Counted from the first letter of the stretch, positions 26,800 to 37,841 are shown. The stretch is 64,000 bases of DNA from Bog-756 sp963699345 (GCA_963699345.1 CAVOTL010000003.1:310001-374000), one strand, 5' to 3'. Notes: generated by a model from the letters alone, not told the origin. Program-made: numbers and translations.

Positions 26800-27714
26800 A
26801 TGGGCACGGCAGTGGTGACGGGCGCCCGGGGCGTCGGGTACGAGGTGGGGCGTGGCCTCGCGCTCTCCGGTGTCCGTGTGGTCTACGGGGTGCGCAGCCC
26901 CGACACGGGCGACCGGGCGGTGGCCGCCGTCCGGTCCGAGGACCGGGACGCCGACGTGTCGTGGGAGCTCCTCGACCTGGCCGACCTGGCCTCGGTGGCC
27001 ACCTTCGGCGAGCGCATGCGGGCCGGTCACGAGTCGGTCGACATCCTGGTCAACAACGCCGGTGTCGTCATGCCGCTCGAGCGCGAGACGACGTCGGACG
27101 GGTTCGAGCTGCACTTCGGCACCAACCACCTCGGCCACTTCGCCCTCGCCTCGGAGCTGCTGCCGCTGTTGCGGGCCTCCGACGGCCCCCGGGTGGTGGT
27201 GGTGGGGAGCCTGGCCCACCGTCGGGCCGACATCGACTTCGACGACCTGCACGCCGAACGGTCCTACCGGCGCGTCAGGGCCTACGGACAGTCCAAGCTG
27301 GCGAACCTGCTGTTCATGACGGAGCTGCAGCGCCGCAGCGATGCGGGCGGGTGGGGACTGACCTCGGTCGGGGCCCACCCGGGATTCGCCCGGACCGAGG
27401 CGATCCTGCGGCCCGACGACGGTCTGGCCAAGCGCACCTTCACACGGGTGATGTCCGGACTCATCCCCACCGCCGAGAGCGCCGCCCGCCCGATCGTCCA
27501 CGCGGCCACGGCGCCGGACGTGGGACCGGCGTCCTACTTCGGCCCCTCCGGGCCCGGCGAGATCGGCGGCCGGCCCGGTCCGGCCAGGCTGGCGTCACGG
27601 GCCCGGGACCCGATCCTGGCGGCGCGGCTGTGGGACGTCTCCGTGGCGTTGACCGGCGCCACCTTCGGCTCCGACGACGCCCGGTCCGGTCCGGGCACGT
27701 CGAAGGCGGACTGA
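26800..27714 (+). CDS. short-chain dehydrogenase/reductase
   Basis: A 304-residue Rossmann-fold oxidoreductase. The cofactor loop is TGARGVGYEVG, NNAGVV follows strand 4, and the catalytic YGQSK contains Tyr and Lys with a serine in VVVGSLAH. The layout (HLGHF, then YGQSKLANLLF) matches retinol-dehydrogenase/WW-domain-oxidoreductase-like SDRs common in actinobacteria. The substrate is unknown. GGGAG lies 7 nt before the ATG. The VOC gene starts 8 bp after its stop, so they form one unit. It is divergent from the TetR gene. Confidence 0.82.
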   Translation: MGTAVVTGARGVGYEVGRGLALSGVRVVYGVRSPDTGDRAVAAVRSEDRDADVSWELLDLADLASVATFGERMRAGHESVDILVNNAGVVMPLERETTSDGFELHFGTNHLGHFALASELLPLLRASDGPRVVVVGSLAHRRADIDFDDLHAERSYRRVRAYGQSKLANLLFMTELQRRSDAGGWGLTSVGAHPGFARTEAILRPDDGLAKRTFTRVMSGLIPTAESAARPIVHAATAPDVGPASYFGPSGPGEIGGRPGPARLASRARDPILAARLWDVSVALTGATFGSDDARSGPGTSKAD

Positions 27715-27721
27715 CACGCCC

Positions 27722-28074
27722 ATGGCCAACGTCTGGTCCGGCGTGACCTTCGACTGCGTCGATCCGGAGCGGGTGGCGGCGTTCTGGGGTGGGCTCCTCG
27801 GCCGCGAGCGGGGCCCGACCCACGACGGATGGGTGTACCTCGGCGAGCGGGGGACGCGCTGCCGCGCCTGGTCTTCCAACCGGTCCCGGGGCCGAAGCAC
27901 GGCAAGGTCCGGATCCACCTCGACGTGACCGTCGACGACATGGACGCGGCCATCGACGCGGTCACGGCCCTCGGCGGCCACTCCACCGGCGAGCGGCACG
28001 ACTACGACGAGGGGGTCGTGGTCGTCATGGCCGATCCCGAGGACCACGAGTTCTGCCTGGTCCAGTACTTCTGA
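27722..28074 (+). pseudogene. VOC (glyoxalase-like) family protein, frame interrupted once
   Basis: The first frame gives GVTFDCVDPERVAAFWGGLLGRE and GWVYLGERG; the second continues DALPRLVFQPVPGPKHGK, HLDVTVDDMDAAIDAV and MADPEDHEFCLVQYF. Together they make a normal 117-residue glyoxalase-like VOC protein if one base is added to the G5 run at 27849-27853. It is the only clear case here of a missing rather than an extra base. These proteins bind a metal and act on varied small molecules; the function is unknown. It is 8 bp after the SDR stop, likely co-transcribed. Confidence 0.7.
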
Positions 28075-28133
28075 CCGTCGGGACGACGGGGCGTCGGATC
28101 CGGTCGGCCCGGGCCTCCGTCGCGACCCACCCG

Positions 28134-28139
28134 TAGAAT
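28134..28139 (+). promoter_or_regulatory. -10 box TAGAAT of a leaderless promoter (helicase)
   Basis: TAGAAT ends 6 nt before the GTG at 28146. No clear -35 is visible. Confidence 0.55.
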
Positions 28140-28145
28140 GGCGGG

Positions 28146-31100
28146 GTGAACCCGACACCCCTGCCGGTCCTCGTCGAGGCCGGGTCAGACCCCGGTCCGG
28201 ACGACGTGGTCCGGGCGGACGGCATCCCCGCCGAGTTCCACCCGGCCGTCGCCGCCTGGTTCAGCCGCCGCTTCCCGGACGGGGCGACCGAGCCCCAACG
28301 TCGGGCGTGGCCCCGGATCCTGACCGGCGAAGATGTCCTGGTCGCCTCCCCCACCGGCTCGGGCAAGACCCTGACCGGCTTCCTCGTCGCCATCGACGCC
28401 GCCTACCGGGCCCAGGAGGTACCGGTTCCGGCCGCGGCGGACGACGCCCCGCCCCGCGGCCCGGGTGTCGTCTACGTCTCGCCGTTGCGGGCGCTCGCCG
28501 TCGACGTCGAGGAGAACCTGCGGACCCCGCTGGAGGGGATCGCCGCTGAGGCCGCCCGGCTGGGCCTGGCACCCCCCGAGCTCACCGTGGCCGTCCGTAC
28601 GGGCGACACGCCCGCCGCCGAGCGTGCGGCCATGCGCAAGCACCCACCGGACCTGCTGGTCACCACGCCCGAATCGCTGTACCTGCTGTTGACCGCCGCG
28701 TCCTCGCGGGCGGTATTGGGCAGCGTCCACACGGTCATCGTCGACGAGGTCCACACCCTGGCCCGCGACAAGCGGGGCGCCCATCTGGCCCTCAGCCTGG
28801 AACGGCTGGCCCACCTGGTGGCCGAGCGGGGCGCCCGTCTGCAACGCATCGGACTGTCGGCGACGCAGCGGCCCCTCGAGGTCGTGGCCCGCCTGCTCTC
28901 GGGAGTGGACCCCGATCGCCCCCCGACGACCATCGTCGACTGCGGACACGCCCGCGACCTCGACGTCGCCATCGAGCTGCCGGGCAGCGAGCTCGAGGCG
29001 GTGGCCAGCGGCGCCCAGTTCTCCGACGTCCTGGACCGGATCGCGGGACACGTGCTCGAGCACCGCACGACGCTCGTCTTCGTCAATACCCGGAAGATGG
29101 CCGAGCGCGTGGCCCACCAGCTCTCCCTCCGCCTGGGCGCCGAGGAGGGTGCGGTCGCCGCCTCCGGCGGGGAGGTCGACGCCGCCCTCCAGGTGGCCGC
29201 GCACCACGGGAGTCTCTCGGCGGCCCGCCGGCGCATCGTCGAGCAACGGCTCCGTGCGGGTGACCTGCGGGCCCTGGTCGCCACCGCCTCGCTCGAACTG
29301 GGCATCGACGTCGGACCGGTCGAGCTGGTCTGCCAGATCGGCTCCCCCCGGGCGATCGCCACCTTCCTCCAGCGGGTCGGACGGGCCAACCACCATGTGG
29401 AGGGCACCCCGGCGGGTCGGCTCTACCCCCTCACCCGCGACGAGCTGGTCGAGTGCACGGCCCTGTTGGCGGGCGTCCGGGCCGGGCACCTCGACGTGCT
29501 CCACCCTCCGGTGGCGCCCCTCGACGTCCTGACCCAGCAGGTGGTGGCCGAGGTGGCCGCCGCCGACGAGTGGGAGGTCGACGCCCTCTTCGCCCTGATG
29601 GTCCGCGCCGCACCGTTCGCCGACCTCACCCGCGAGGACTTCGACCAGGTGGTGGACCTGGCCTCGTGGGGAATCCAGACCGGCCGGGGCCGGCGCGGCG
29701 CCCACCTGCACCACGACGCCGTCAACGGACGGCTCCGGGCCCGGCGGGGGGCACGACTGGCCGCCCTCACCAGTGGCGGCGCCATCCCCGAGACCGGGGA
29801 CTACCGGGTCGTCCTGGACCCGGAGGGCGTCACGGTCGGGTCGGTCCACGAGGACTTCGCCGTCGAAGCCACCGCCGGCGACATCTTCCTGCTCGGCACC
29901 CACTCGTGGCGGGTGGTCAAGGTGGAGACGGGCACCGTTCGGGTGGTCGACGCCGCCGACCTGCCGCCGACCATCCCCTTCTGGCTCGGCGAGGCCCCGG
30001 CCCGCACGGCGGAGCTGAGTGCCGAGGTCGGCGACCTCCGCGCCGAGCTCGAGCCGCTGCTGGCCGCGGGTGACGGCACGGGGGCCCGCGCTGCCGTGCA
30101 GGCCCGGGCCGGCGTGTCCGAGGACGTCGCCGACCAGGTCGTCGCCTATCTCGGAGCCGGTCTCCTGGCCCTCGGGGCCCTCCCCACCCGTCAGCGGCTG
30201 GTGGTGGAGCGGGTGTTCGACGAGGCCGAGGGCACCCAGCTCATCGTCCACTCCCCTTACGGAGGGCGGATCAACCGGGCGCTCGGGCTGGCGCTGCGGA
30301 AGCGGTTCTGCGTCTCCTTCGACTTCGAGCTCCAGGCCGCCGCCGACGACGACACCGTCGTGCTCTCCCTCGGGCCCCAGCACAGCTTCCCCCTGCCCCA
30401 GGTCCCCTCCATGCTCCAGAGCGCCACGGCCCACGACGTGCTGGTCCAGGCCGTGCTGCCCCACCCGATGCTGGCCGCGCGGTGGCGGTGGAATCTGAAC
30501 CGGGCCCTGGTCGTGCCCCGCTCCCGAGGCGGCGCCCGGCGACCCATCCACCTCCAGCGGATGGAGGCCGAGGACATGTTGGCCGCCACCTGGCCGGCGC
30601 TGGCCGCCTGCCAGGAGAACGCACCGCCGGGCCCCGTGGCCGTGCCCGACCACGTGCTCGTCCGCCAGACCGTCGACGACTGCCTGACGGAACCCCTCGA
30701 CGCCGACGGCCTGGTGGACCTGCTCACCGAGGTGGAGGCCGGCCGGGTGGACATGCACTTCGTGGAGTCGGCGGAGCCCTCGGCCCTCGCCCATGGGATC
30801 CTGACCGGCAAGCCCTACACCTTCCTCGACGGTGCGCCGCTGGAGGAGCGACGCACCCGGGCCGTGGCGGTGCCCCGGGGCCTCGGGGTACTCGGCCCCG
30901 ACGGACTGCCACCCGGGCTCCCGGTCCCCCCGGGCGAGCTGGCCTCCTTCGACCCGGCGGCCGAGGCCGAGGTCCTCGACCAGGTCCGACCCGCGCCACG
31001 CGACGCCGACGAGCTCCACGACCTCCTGCTCTCGCTCGTCCTGTGCCGCGAGGTACCCGACTGGGGACCCTGGTTCGTCGAGCTGGTGGCCGACGGGCGG

Positions 31101-32565
31101 GCGGGTCTGGTCGGCGGCCACTGGGCCCCCACCGAGCGGCGGCCCGAGGCGGAGCTGGTGGTCGCCTCGCTGAGCGATCCCCTGGTCGACGCCGACGAGG
31201 CGCTGGCCGAGTGCGTGGGTGGGCACCTGGACGTGGCCGGACCGGTCACCGTGGAGCGACTCGTCGACCCGGCCACCCTCCCGCCGGGCCGCGTCCGCGG
31301 CGTGCCGGTGACGATCGCCCGGGCCCGCTCGGGCCTGGCCCGGCGCCAGGCGGCCGGGTCGGCGATCGAGCTCCCGGACGGGCGCTGGTGCTCGCGCCAC
31401 CTGCTGGTCCGGATCCACGCCGCCAGCCGGGCCCGCCGCCGCCGTCGGGTCGACGCCGTCCCGCTCGCCACCTACGTGCGCTTCCTCGCTTGCTGGCAGC
31501 ACCTGGCCCCCGACACCCGGGCCGAAGGGCGGGCCGGACTGCTGGCGGTCGTCGAACAGCTCCAGGGCATCGAGGCCCCGGCCGGCGAGTGGGAGCGTCA
31601 CCTGCTGCCGTCGCCGCGTCGCCGGCTACGACCCCCGCTGGCTCGACGAGCTGTGCCTGGCCGGCCAGGTGGCGTGGGGGCGTCTGACCCCGCGGCCCGA
31701 TGCCGCCGCCGACGCCGACGAACCGGGCCACCGCGGCACGGCCACCCCGTCACCGGCCACCCCTTTGGCCCTCGTGACCCGCGAGGACCTGGGCTGGACG
31801 CTGGCCGCGGTGCGCGCCGGCCGGGAGGTCGTGGAGCCGGCGGTGGGGGCATCGGCCGACCTGCTCGCCGTCCTGCGCTCCCGGGGCGCGTCCTTCCGCT
31901 CGGAGCTGCCCGGTGCCACCGGGCGGCTCGGGACCGACGTCGACGAGGGCCTCTGGGACCTGGTGTCCCGGGGCATCGTGACCGCGGACGCCTTTTCCGC
32001 GGTGCGGAGCCTGCTGGCCGCCCGGGCGCGACGGCGCGGTCCCGGCCGCGCCGTCGCCCGTCGGGCCGCACTCGGCCGGGCGCGCACGCTGCCGGGCAGC
32101 GGGATCGGCGAGGGCCGGTGGTCGCTCCTGCCCGAGGCCGCCACCGACGCAGACGCCGGTCCGGCGGTCGGCCCGGAGTCCGAGGAACTGGCCGAGGCCG
32201 TGGCCTGGCAGCTGCTCGCCCGGTGGGGGGTCGTGGCCTGGGAGGTGTGGGAGCGCGAGTCCTACCGGATCCCCTGGCGCGACGTGGTTCGGGCGCTGCG
32301 ACGGCTCGAGGCCCGGGGGCAGGCCATGGGCGGCCGGTTCGTGGCCGGCATCTCCGGCGAGCAGTACGCCGCCCCGGACGCCGCCGAACTCCTCGGCCGG
32401 GTCCATCGGGATCCCGAACGGGCCGCCGAGGTGACCGTGGCCGGCGCCGACCCGCTGAACCTGACCGGCGGGCTCCTGGCCGGACCGCGGGTTCCCTCCG
32501 TGCGCAACCGCTCCGTCCGCTACCGCGACGGCGTGCCCACCGACGCGGTGGTCGCCGCCTCGTAA
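28146..32565 (+). pseudogene. lhr: Lhr-type ATP-dependent helicase, frame interrupted once
   Basis: A superfamily 2 helicase of 1472 residues once one base is removed. Motif I is SPTGSGKTLTGFL, motif II VDEVHTLA, motif III LSATQRP, and the second RecA domain ends with the QRVGRANHHVEG block. After the helicase core come the Lhr winged-helix, beta-barrel and DUF4145-type C-terminal regions. Reading stops making sense after WERHLLPS (31610) and resumes in the next frame with VAGYDPRWLDELC; an extra C near 31611-31620 explains it. Lhr acts in repair of DNA crosslinks and alkylation damage. The GTG start follows a TAGAAT box by 6 nt. Confidence 0.82.
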
Positions 32566-32613
32566 CCGGACGGTCCCGTGCCGGGCCACCGGTACCGCGT
32601 CCCACCGGTAGCC

Positions 32614-32649
32614 GGGGCACCGGTGGCCGGTGCCGACTACCGGTGCCCC
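32614..32649. terminator. bidirectional hairpin terminator between convergent genes
   Basis: GGGGCACCGGT (32614-32624) and ACCGGTGCCCC (32639-32649) are exact inverted 11-bp arms with a 14-base loop, between the helicase end (32565) and the TetR end (32637). Confidence 0.6.
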
Positions 32650-33248
32650 GGGACGAACCCCGCGCCCGCGGACCCGGCCGTCTCGGCGTCGATGACCGCG
32701 TGCGCGTAGATGTCGAGGAGGCCGAGCATGGCGAGACGGTCACCCTCCGGCGTGAACAGGTCCACCCCGAGCGCCCGCGAGACGTGCTCGCGGAGCAGCG
32801 GCACCCCGAGCGCCATGGCGGTGAGCAGGGCCGCCCGGATCCGGCGGTCGACGGCGGGCGAATCGTCCCGCAGCCCGTCGGACCGGACCAACCACTGCTC
32901 CGTGGCCGCCGCCATCTCGTCGAAGATCGGCCCGGACGTCGGCGACCCGTCGGACAGGGACCGGGCGATGTAGGCCCCGAACCGGGCGGTCTCCCGGCGG
33001 CTGGCCGCCGCGGTGGCGGGGTCCTCGTAGACCTCGGTGTTCACCCGACGGACCATCTCGAGCACGTACTCGTCGCAAGCCGCCCGCAGGTCCTCCTTCG
33101 AGCCGAAGTGGTGCCGCAACAGCCCGGGCGACACCTCCGCCGTCCGGGCGATGGCACGGATGGTGGCCCGCTCGTAGCCGTCCTCGGCGAAGTGCCTGAG
33201 CGCCGCCTCGCGGATCCGGGCCCGGGCGGTCCGGTCGGTGGCCGTCAT
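32637..33248 (-). CDS. TetR-family regulator of the adjacent ABC exporter
   Basis: A 203-residue regulator. The N-terminal helix-turn-helix is RIREAALRHFAEDGYERAT, then IRAIARTAEVSPGLLRHHFGSKEDLRAA. The ligand domain is generic, ending with a helix after TPEGDRLAMLGLLDIYAHAV. Its ATG overlaps the stop of the permease gene (4 bp), making it the last gene of an ATPase-permease-TetR operon. The TATAC-GAAT-GTATA palindrome in front of the ATPase gene is its probable operator. The inducer is unknown, probably an exported compound. Confidence 0.83.
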   Translation of the reverse strand: MTATDRTARARIREAALRHFAEDGYERATIRAIARTAEVSPGLLRHHFGSKEDLRAACDEYVLEMVRRVNTEVYEDPATAAASRRETARFGAYIARSLSDGSPTSGPIFDEMAAATEQWLVRSDGLRDDSPAVDRRIRAALLTAMALGVPLLREHVSRALGVDLFTPEGDRLAMLGLLDIYAHAVIDAETAGSAGAGFVPGHR

Positions 33249-34924
33249 TCGCCCACCACGTCCCGGTGGCGGAAGGACCACCCTCCGACCAGGGTGGCGG
33301 CGATCCCGATGGCCGCCATGATCCCATCGGCCTCCCAGTGGGGCGCCACCGCCGGTGCGGACGCCATCTGGTGGAAGACCGACGTGTCGAGCACCCAGTG
33401 GCTGACCGCCCCGATCCCCCCCACGATCACCAGGAGCAACGACCACCCGAGGAGCCCGTAGACGACCCATGACGTGGACCGGGGACGGATCCCGAAGGCC
33501 AGCAGGCCCACGCCCAGGATCACCATGGAGGGGGGCACCAGGTTGATACCCGCGCCGAGGAGGGTGACGATGCTCAGTCCCGAGTGCTGGGTCGCCGCCC
33601 CCAGCCAGGCGAAGAGGCCGGCGGCCAGCCCGGCCACGATCATGACGCCGAGGGCGACCGCGCTCCGTCCCCCGAGCCACGCCCACCGGGAGACGGGGCG
33701 GACGAGGAGGTGGTCGAGCATCCCGGCGGACTCCTCGGCCCGTGCCGCCGTCACCTGGCCGGCGGCCACGAAGCCGATCAGGATGGCCAGTACCAGGAAG
33801 CAGAGGCCGAGGACGGCGTCGGTCCCGGAACCGATGGCGCCGAGCTTGGCGAAGACCTGGTGCACCGAGCCGGCGATGGTGGTGCCGGCCGACTTGGCGA
33901 TGAGCCCGTACAGGAGGGCCGCGAGGGCGATGGCCACCCACCAGCCGATGATCGTCCCCCGCATCAGCCGGACGGTGAGCCCGGCGGGCCCGGTGAGCAG
34001 AGCCAGGCGCGGCTCGGCGTGGGTCCGGTCGGTGACGATGCCGGCACCGACGTCGCGTCGTCCGGCGAGGTGGACGGCCGCTCCGCACAGCACGACCGTG
34101 CACACGACGATCGGCACCAGGGCGAACGGGCGGGGAGAGGTCAGGGGTTGGAGCTCCTCGACCCAGCCCAGCGGGGTGACCCAGATCAGTCCGTGGAGGC
34201 CCACGCCGGCGTCGGCCAGGAGGCGCAGGGCGTAGGACACGCCGAGGACCACGGCGGCGAACGCGGCGGCCTGGCGCCGGGTGGCGGCCAGCTGGCTGGT
34301 GAGCGTTCCGATGGCGAGGAACATCACCGCGGCGGCCACCTTGGCCAGGGCGAAGTACAGCGTCGGGGCGATGCCCACGTGGACCCTGGCGCCGTGCCAG
34401 CCCACCAAGGTGACCAGGGCCGTGACGATCCAGAGCACCGCGGCGCCGACTCCGAGCCCCGCGACGGCCTGGCCGGTCGCCCGCCGTCGCGTGGTCTGGC
34501 CCGCTACCAGCAGGTCCCACCGACCACGGTCCTCCTCGCCCCGCAGCAGCCGCGTGGCGGTGAGGAGCCCCCACACGGCGCCGAGGATCATCAGGGTCAT
34601 CGAGACCTTGAAGTCGGTGAAACCGGTGACCGTCTGGAGACCCGGGGCGGGGCCGAACAGGGCATGCACGGCTTTGCTGGTGCCGTAGGTGTCCGCCAGC
34701 GCGTGGCGGCTCGCCGAGGTCTTGTAGATCCTCGTGTAACTGACCGCCGAGGAGGCGATGACGATGCCGAGGATCCACCCCCAGAGCGCACCGGAGCGGG
34801 CCGCCACACGGGCGGTCCTGGCGGCCACCACGGTGGTCGGCGAGTGCCGGGTCGGGACGGCGCCGGTGGCCGGCGCGGCGGCGGCACCCGTCGCCGGCGT
34901 GGCGACGGCCGGGTCAGCCGCCAT
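33245..34924 (-). CDS. ABC transporter permease (ABC-2 type exporter)
   Basis: A 559-residue membrane protein with about 12 predicted helices, arranged as two similar six-helix halves (starting near GALWGWILGIVIASSAVS and near GTIIGWWVAIALAALLYG), as in polyketide-antibiotic type ABC-2 exporters. An Ala/Thr/Pro-rich stretch of 40 residues precedes helix 1. Both halves carry a short conserved segment after helix 2 (EEDRGRWDLLVAGQTTR and EESAGMLDHLLVRPVSR), the likely contact with the ATPase. It overlaps the ATPase gene by 11 bp and the TetR gene by 4 bp. Substrate unknown; drug or lipid export is likely. Confidence 0.83.
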   Translation of the reverse strand: MAADPAVATPATGAAAAPATGAVPTRHSPTTVVAARTARVAARSGALWGWILGIVIASSAVSYTRIYKTSASRHALADTYGTSKAVHALFGPAPGLQTVTGFTDFKVSMTLMILGAVWGLLTATRLLRGEEDRGRWDLLVAGQTTRRRATGQAVAGLGVGAAVLWIVTALVTLVGWHGARVHVGIAPTLYFALAKVAAAVMFLAIGTLTSQLAATRRQAAAFAAVVLGVSYALRLLADAGVGLHGLIWVTPLGWVEELQPLTSPRPFALVPIVVCTVVLCGAAVHLAGRRDVGAGIVTDRTHAEPRLALLTGPAGLTVRLMRGTIIGWWVAIALAALLYGLIAKSAGTTIAGSVHQVFAKLGAIGSGTDAVLGLCFLVLAILIGFVAAGQVTAARAEESAGMLDHLLVRPVSRWAWLGGRSAVALGVMIVAGLAAGLFAWLGAATQHSGLSIVTLLGAGINLVPPSMVILGVGLLAFGIRPRSTSWVVYGLLGWSLLLVIVGGIGAVSHWVLDTSVFHQMASAPAVAPHWEADGIMAAIGIAATLVGGWSFRHRDVVGE

Positions 34925-35810
34925 GCCCGACCTCGCCGTACTGGGCCAGGAAGAGCTCCTCGAGGGACGGCTCGCGACTGAGGAGGCCGGTCACGCCGGC
35001 GGCGGCCAGGGCGCTCACCAGCGGCTCGATCGGTCCCCGGACCTGACAGTGCACCGTCCGGCCGTCGGTTCGGACGGCGCTGACCCCGGGCACCTTCGAG
35101 AGGTCGGGCACGACCCCGTCGAAGGAGGCCTCGATGGTGAGCGCGCTGAGGTGCCGCATCTCGGCCAGCGTGCCCATCTCCACGAGCACGCCGTCCCGCA
35201 GGATGCCGATGCGGTCGCAGAGGGCTTCCACCTCGCTCATGATGTGCGACGACAGGAAGACGGTCTGGCCCCGGTCACGGGCCTCGGCGATGCACACCCG
35301 GAACGCCTGTTCCATCAGGGGGTCGAGCCCGCTGGTCGGTTCGTCGAGCACCAGGAGGTCCGGCCGGACCATGAGCGCGGCGACGAGGATGACCTTCTGG
35401 CGGTTGCCCTTGGAGTAGGCGCGGACCTTCTTGGTCGGGTCGAGGTCGAACCGGGTGACCAGTTCGTCCCGGTAGGACTCGTCGACCCGCCCCGACACCC
35501 GACCCAACAGGGCCAGCGTCTCCGCTCCGGTCAGCGACGGCCACAGGTCGGCTTCGCCGGCCACGTAGGCCAGGCGACGGTGGACCTCGGCGGGCCGCTG
35601 TCCGCAGTCGAGTCCGAAGATCTCCGCCCTTCCCCCGGTCGGCCGGCACAGTCCGAGCAGCAGGCGGAGGGTGGTGGTCTTGCCGGCGCCGTTGGGTCCG
35701 AGGTAGCCGACGACCTCGCCACGGGCCACGTGGAGGTCGAGATGGTCGAGGGCGACGACGTCGCCGTAGCGCTTGGTGAGACCCTCGGTGCGGATCGCGG
35801 CTTCGGACAC
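34914..35810 (-). CDS. ABC transporter, ATP-binding protein (exporter)
   Basis: A 298-residue ATPase. Walker A is GPNGAGKTTTLRLLLGL, the signature YSKGNRQKVILVAAL, Walker B LLVLDEPTSGLDP and the H-loop FLSSHIMSEVEAL. The signature has SKGN instead of SGGQ, a variant frequent in the BcrA/tetronasin-type exporter group. The C-terminal 80 residues form the accessory domain. I start at GTG 35810, where GGAG lies about 12 nt upstream; a GTG at 35852 would extend it into the promoter. It pairs with the 559-residue permease. Confidence 0.85.
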   Translation of the reverse strand: MSEAAIRTEGLTKRYGDVVALDHLDLHVARGEVVGYLGPNGAGKTTTLRLLLGLCRPTGGRAEIFGLDCGQRPAEVHRRLAYVAGEADLWPSLTGAETLALLGRVSGRVDESYRDELVTRFDLDPTKKVRAYSKGNRQKVILVAALMVRPDLLVLDEPTSGLDPLMEQAFRVCIAEARDRGQTVFLSSHIMSEVEALCDRIGILRDGVLVEMGTLAEMRHLSALTIEASFDGVVPDLSKVPGVSAVRTDGRTVHCQVRGPIEPLVSALAAAGVTGLLSREPSLEELFLAQYGEVGHGG

Positions 35811-35856
35811 GGCTCGGCCTCTCCTCGGCCCACTCTTGAGTGGACGGCCCACTGGT

Positions 35857-35870
35857 TATACGAATGTATA
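35857..35870. promoter_or_regulatory. TetR operator upstream of the ABC exporter operon
   Basis: TATAC-GAAT-GTATA, a 5-bp perfect inverted repeat in an AT-rich patch 47 bp upstream of the ATPase start. A second small repeat, CCACT-CTTG-AGTGG (35829-35842), lies between it and the gene. Confidence 0.5.
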
Positions 35871-35993
35871 GGGCACTCCGGAAACCGCCAGGGCCGAAGG
35901 TCCCGGCGGTCACCCCCGTCGATGGTTCGGGGCACGTTGATTTCGGCACCGGGGGTGGGTAGGTGTAGGGGACAGCCCCGGCGGAGGAGGACC

Positions 35994-36997
35994 ATGCCCC
36001 CACGCAACCGCCGACACCGACCCGACCCGGACCGGAGTGCGAGGGCCCTGAGTGCCATGGCCGATGCCGCCCGGCGAGCCCGGGTGGGCGGCGGGGGCAC
36101 TCCCGGGGCCGTCCACCGTCCCGCCGCGCCGGTATCCGCCGGTCGACGAGGTCCAGGATCCGAACTCCCACGTGACCGAGTCCGCGCCCTCCGCAGCCAC
36201 CGCGCCGCCCGATCTGCCGACGGCGGGGCCACCGGACGCCCGCCCGTCGACCTCGGCCGCTCGGCCCGAGCCGGCGGCCCCGCCGACCCCGCCCGGACCT
36301 CCCCCGCCGGCTGGTGTCCCGGTGATGGTCTTCGATTCGTCGGCCGACGAGCGGGCCGACGTCGGGACCTCCGGCCCGGCGAGATCGACCCCGGATGGGT
36401 CGCCCCCCGGAGGGCACGGGACGCCATCGCCGATCCGGCACCGCCACGCGGCCCCGCGGGCCTCCGACCCCGATCGGGGCCTGCGACGGGCGATCGCCGT
36501 CGTGTCCGGTGCCATCGTGGTGGTGCTGGCGGCCCTCCTCGGTTCGTGGCCGGTCGGTGGCGGTACTCCCCCGGTGACGTCCGACCACCGGTCGTCGACC
36601 GGCGTCACGCGGCCCTCCTCCACGACCCCGCCGAACTCCACCGTTCCCACCAGCACCGTTCCCGGGGTGGTACCGACGGCACCGAGCGCCGGCACGAGCA
36701 CGACCCACCCCGACGTCGACCACGTCACCCGTCCCGGGAGCCGGACCGGTCATGACGGGTCTGCAGCCGTCGTCGGGCCGTGTCGGCGGAACCGTGACCA
36801 TCACCGGCGCCGGCTTCTACAGCCCGTCCGGGCGGATCCGCGCCACGGTGGGGGGCCAGACGGCGTTCGTCAGCTGTGCGGACCAGACGACATGCACCCT
36901 GACGATCCCCCCGCTGACCGGGACGGCGACCACGGACCCCGTGGTGATCATCACGGACACGGGGACGTCCAATCCGCTCCTGCTCACGCTGAACTGA
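35994..36997 (+). pseudogene. membrane-anchored protein with C-terminal IPT/TIG domain, frame interrupted twice
   Basis: Three frames follow one another. The first (ATG 35994, after GGAGGAGG) gives a basic start, MPPRNRRHRPDPDRSARALS. The second gives a long Pro/Ala/Ser-rich stretch, then a single helix AIAVVSGAIVVVLAALLGSW and a Thr/Pro/Ser linker. The third gives an IPT/TIG immunoglobulin-like domain, GLQPSSGRVGGTVTITGAGF to DTGTSNPLLLTLN. One extra base near 36100-36135 and one near 36730-36750 break it; repaired length is 333 residues. The likely topology is a cytoplasmic disordered region, one membrane span and an extracellular TIG domain. Function unknown. Confidence 0.6.
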
Positions 36998-37162
36998 GCC
37001 GGGGTCGGACCGCGGAGCGTTCCGCCCCGGTGGCGCCGTCCGATCGGCGCGTCCCGGGGCCCGTCCCGGCCCGGGGGTCGGAGCGGAACCCCGTGGCCGC
37101 GACCTGACGCCCTGCCCACGGCGGAGCCAGGACGGAGAGCTCCGGAGTCGTGGACGTCCGAT

Positions 37163-37177
37163 GTCTACGATGTAGGA
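37163..37177. promoter_or_regulatory. operator and -10 box of the TetR gene (GTCTACGATGTAGGA)
   Basis: The half-sites GTCTAC and GTAG flank a 3-base centre. Inside lies TACGAT (37166-37171), which ends 6 nt before the GTG at 37178. It closely matches the operator at 37897-37911. Confidence 0.65.
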
Positions 37178-37841
37178 GTGGCCGCCGACGACTCCTCTGG
37201 ACCGACCAGGACCCGGCTGACCCGGGGGGCCGTCGTCGCCACCGCCCTCGCGGTGGTCGATGCCGACGGACTCTCGGCCCTGACGATGCGCCGTCTCGGG
37301 ACCGAGCTCGGGGTCGACCCGATGGCGGCGTACCGGCACGTCTCCGGGAAGGCCGACCTCCTGGACGCCATCGTCGAAGCGGTCCTCGCCGAGATCGAGA
37401 TCCCCGAGCGCACCGGGCCGTGGGACGCGTGGTTCGCGAGGTTGGCCAGGAACTTCCGGTCCACCCTGCTCTCCCACCCCCACACCCTGCCCGTCGTCTC
37501 GACCCGGCCACCCGTCACCCCGGCCGCATGGCAGCCGGTCGAGGCGGCGTTGGCCGTACTGGTCGACGGTGGGTTCGGTCTCCAGTCGGCCAGCGATGCC
37601 GTCGACTGCATGACGTACCTCGTGCTCGGCCATGTGACCGCCGAAGTGGGCGTCAGTCCCGGACCCGACAGTGCGCAGGTCGACGCGTCCGCACGTGGCA
37701 TCGATGGCGAACCTCGATCCATCGGCATTTCCGCATGTGGCCGAGGCCGGCACCACCACCGTCCACGATCCGACGGCGATCTTCGAACTCGGCCTGGACG
37801 GGATCCTGCGGGCGTTGAGGGCGCAGCGGAGGGGCCGGTAG
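37178..37841 (+). pseudogene. TetR-family regulator (TetR_C class), frame interrupted once
   Basis: The first frame gives a TetR helix-turn-helix, LTMRRLGTELGVDPMAAYRHVSGKADLLDAI, and the helical C-terminal domain up to SARGID. The tail continues in the next frame as NLDPSAFPHVAEAG, then a TAIFELGLDGILRALR helix and the stop at 37841. Removing one base near 37700-37715 gives 220 residues, normal for the family. A leaderless start (TACGAT box, 6 nt, GTG) overlaps the operator, so it should repress itself. The same operator precedes the hydrolase gene downstream, its probable target. Confidence 0.72.

Noticed and set aside
28185..31601. 1138-codon open frame antisense to the Lhr helicase
   Set aside because: Low-complexity Gly/Arg/Asp/Val composition typical of antisense frames at high GC; all helicase motifs are on the plus strand.
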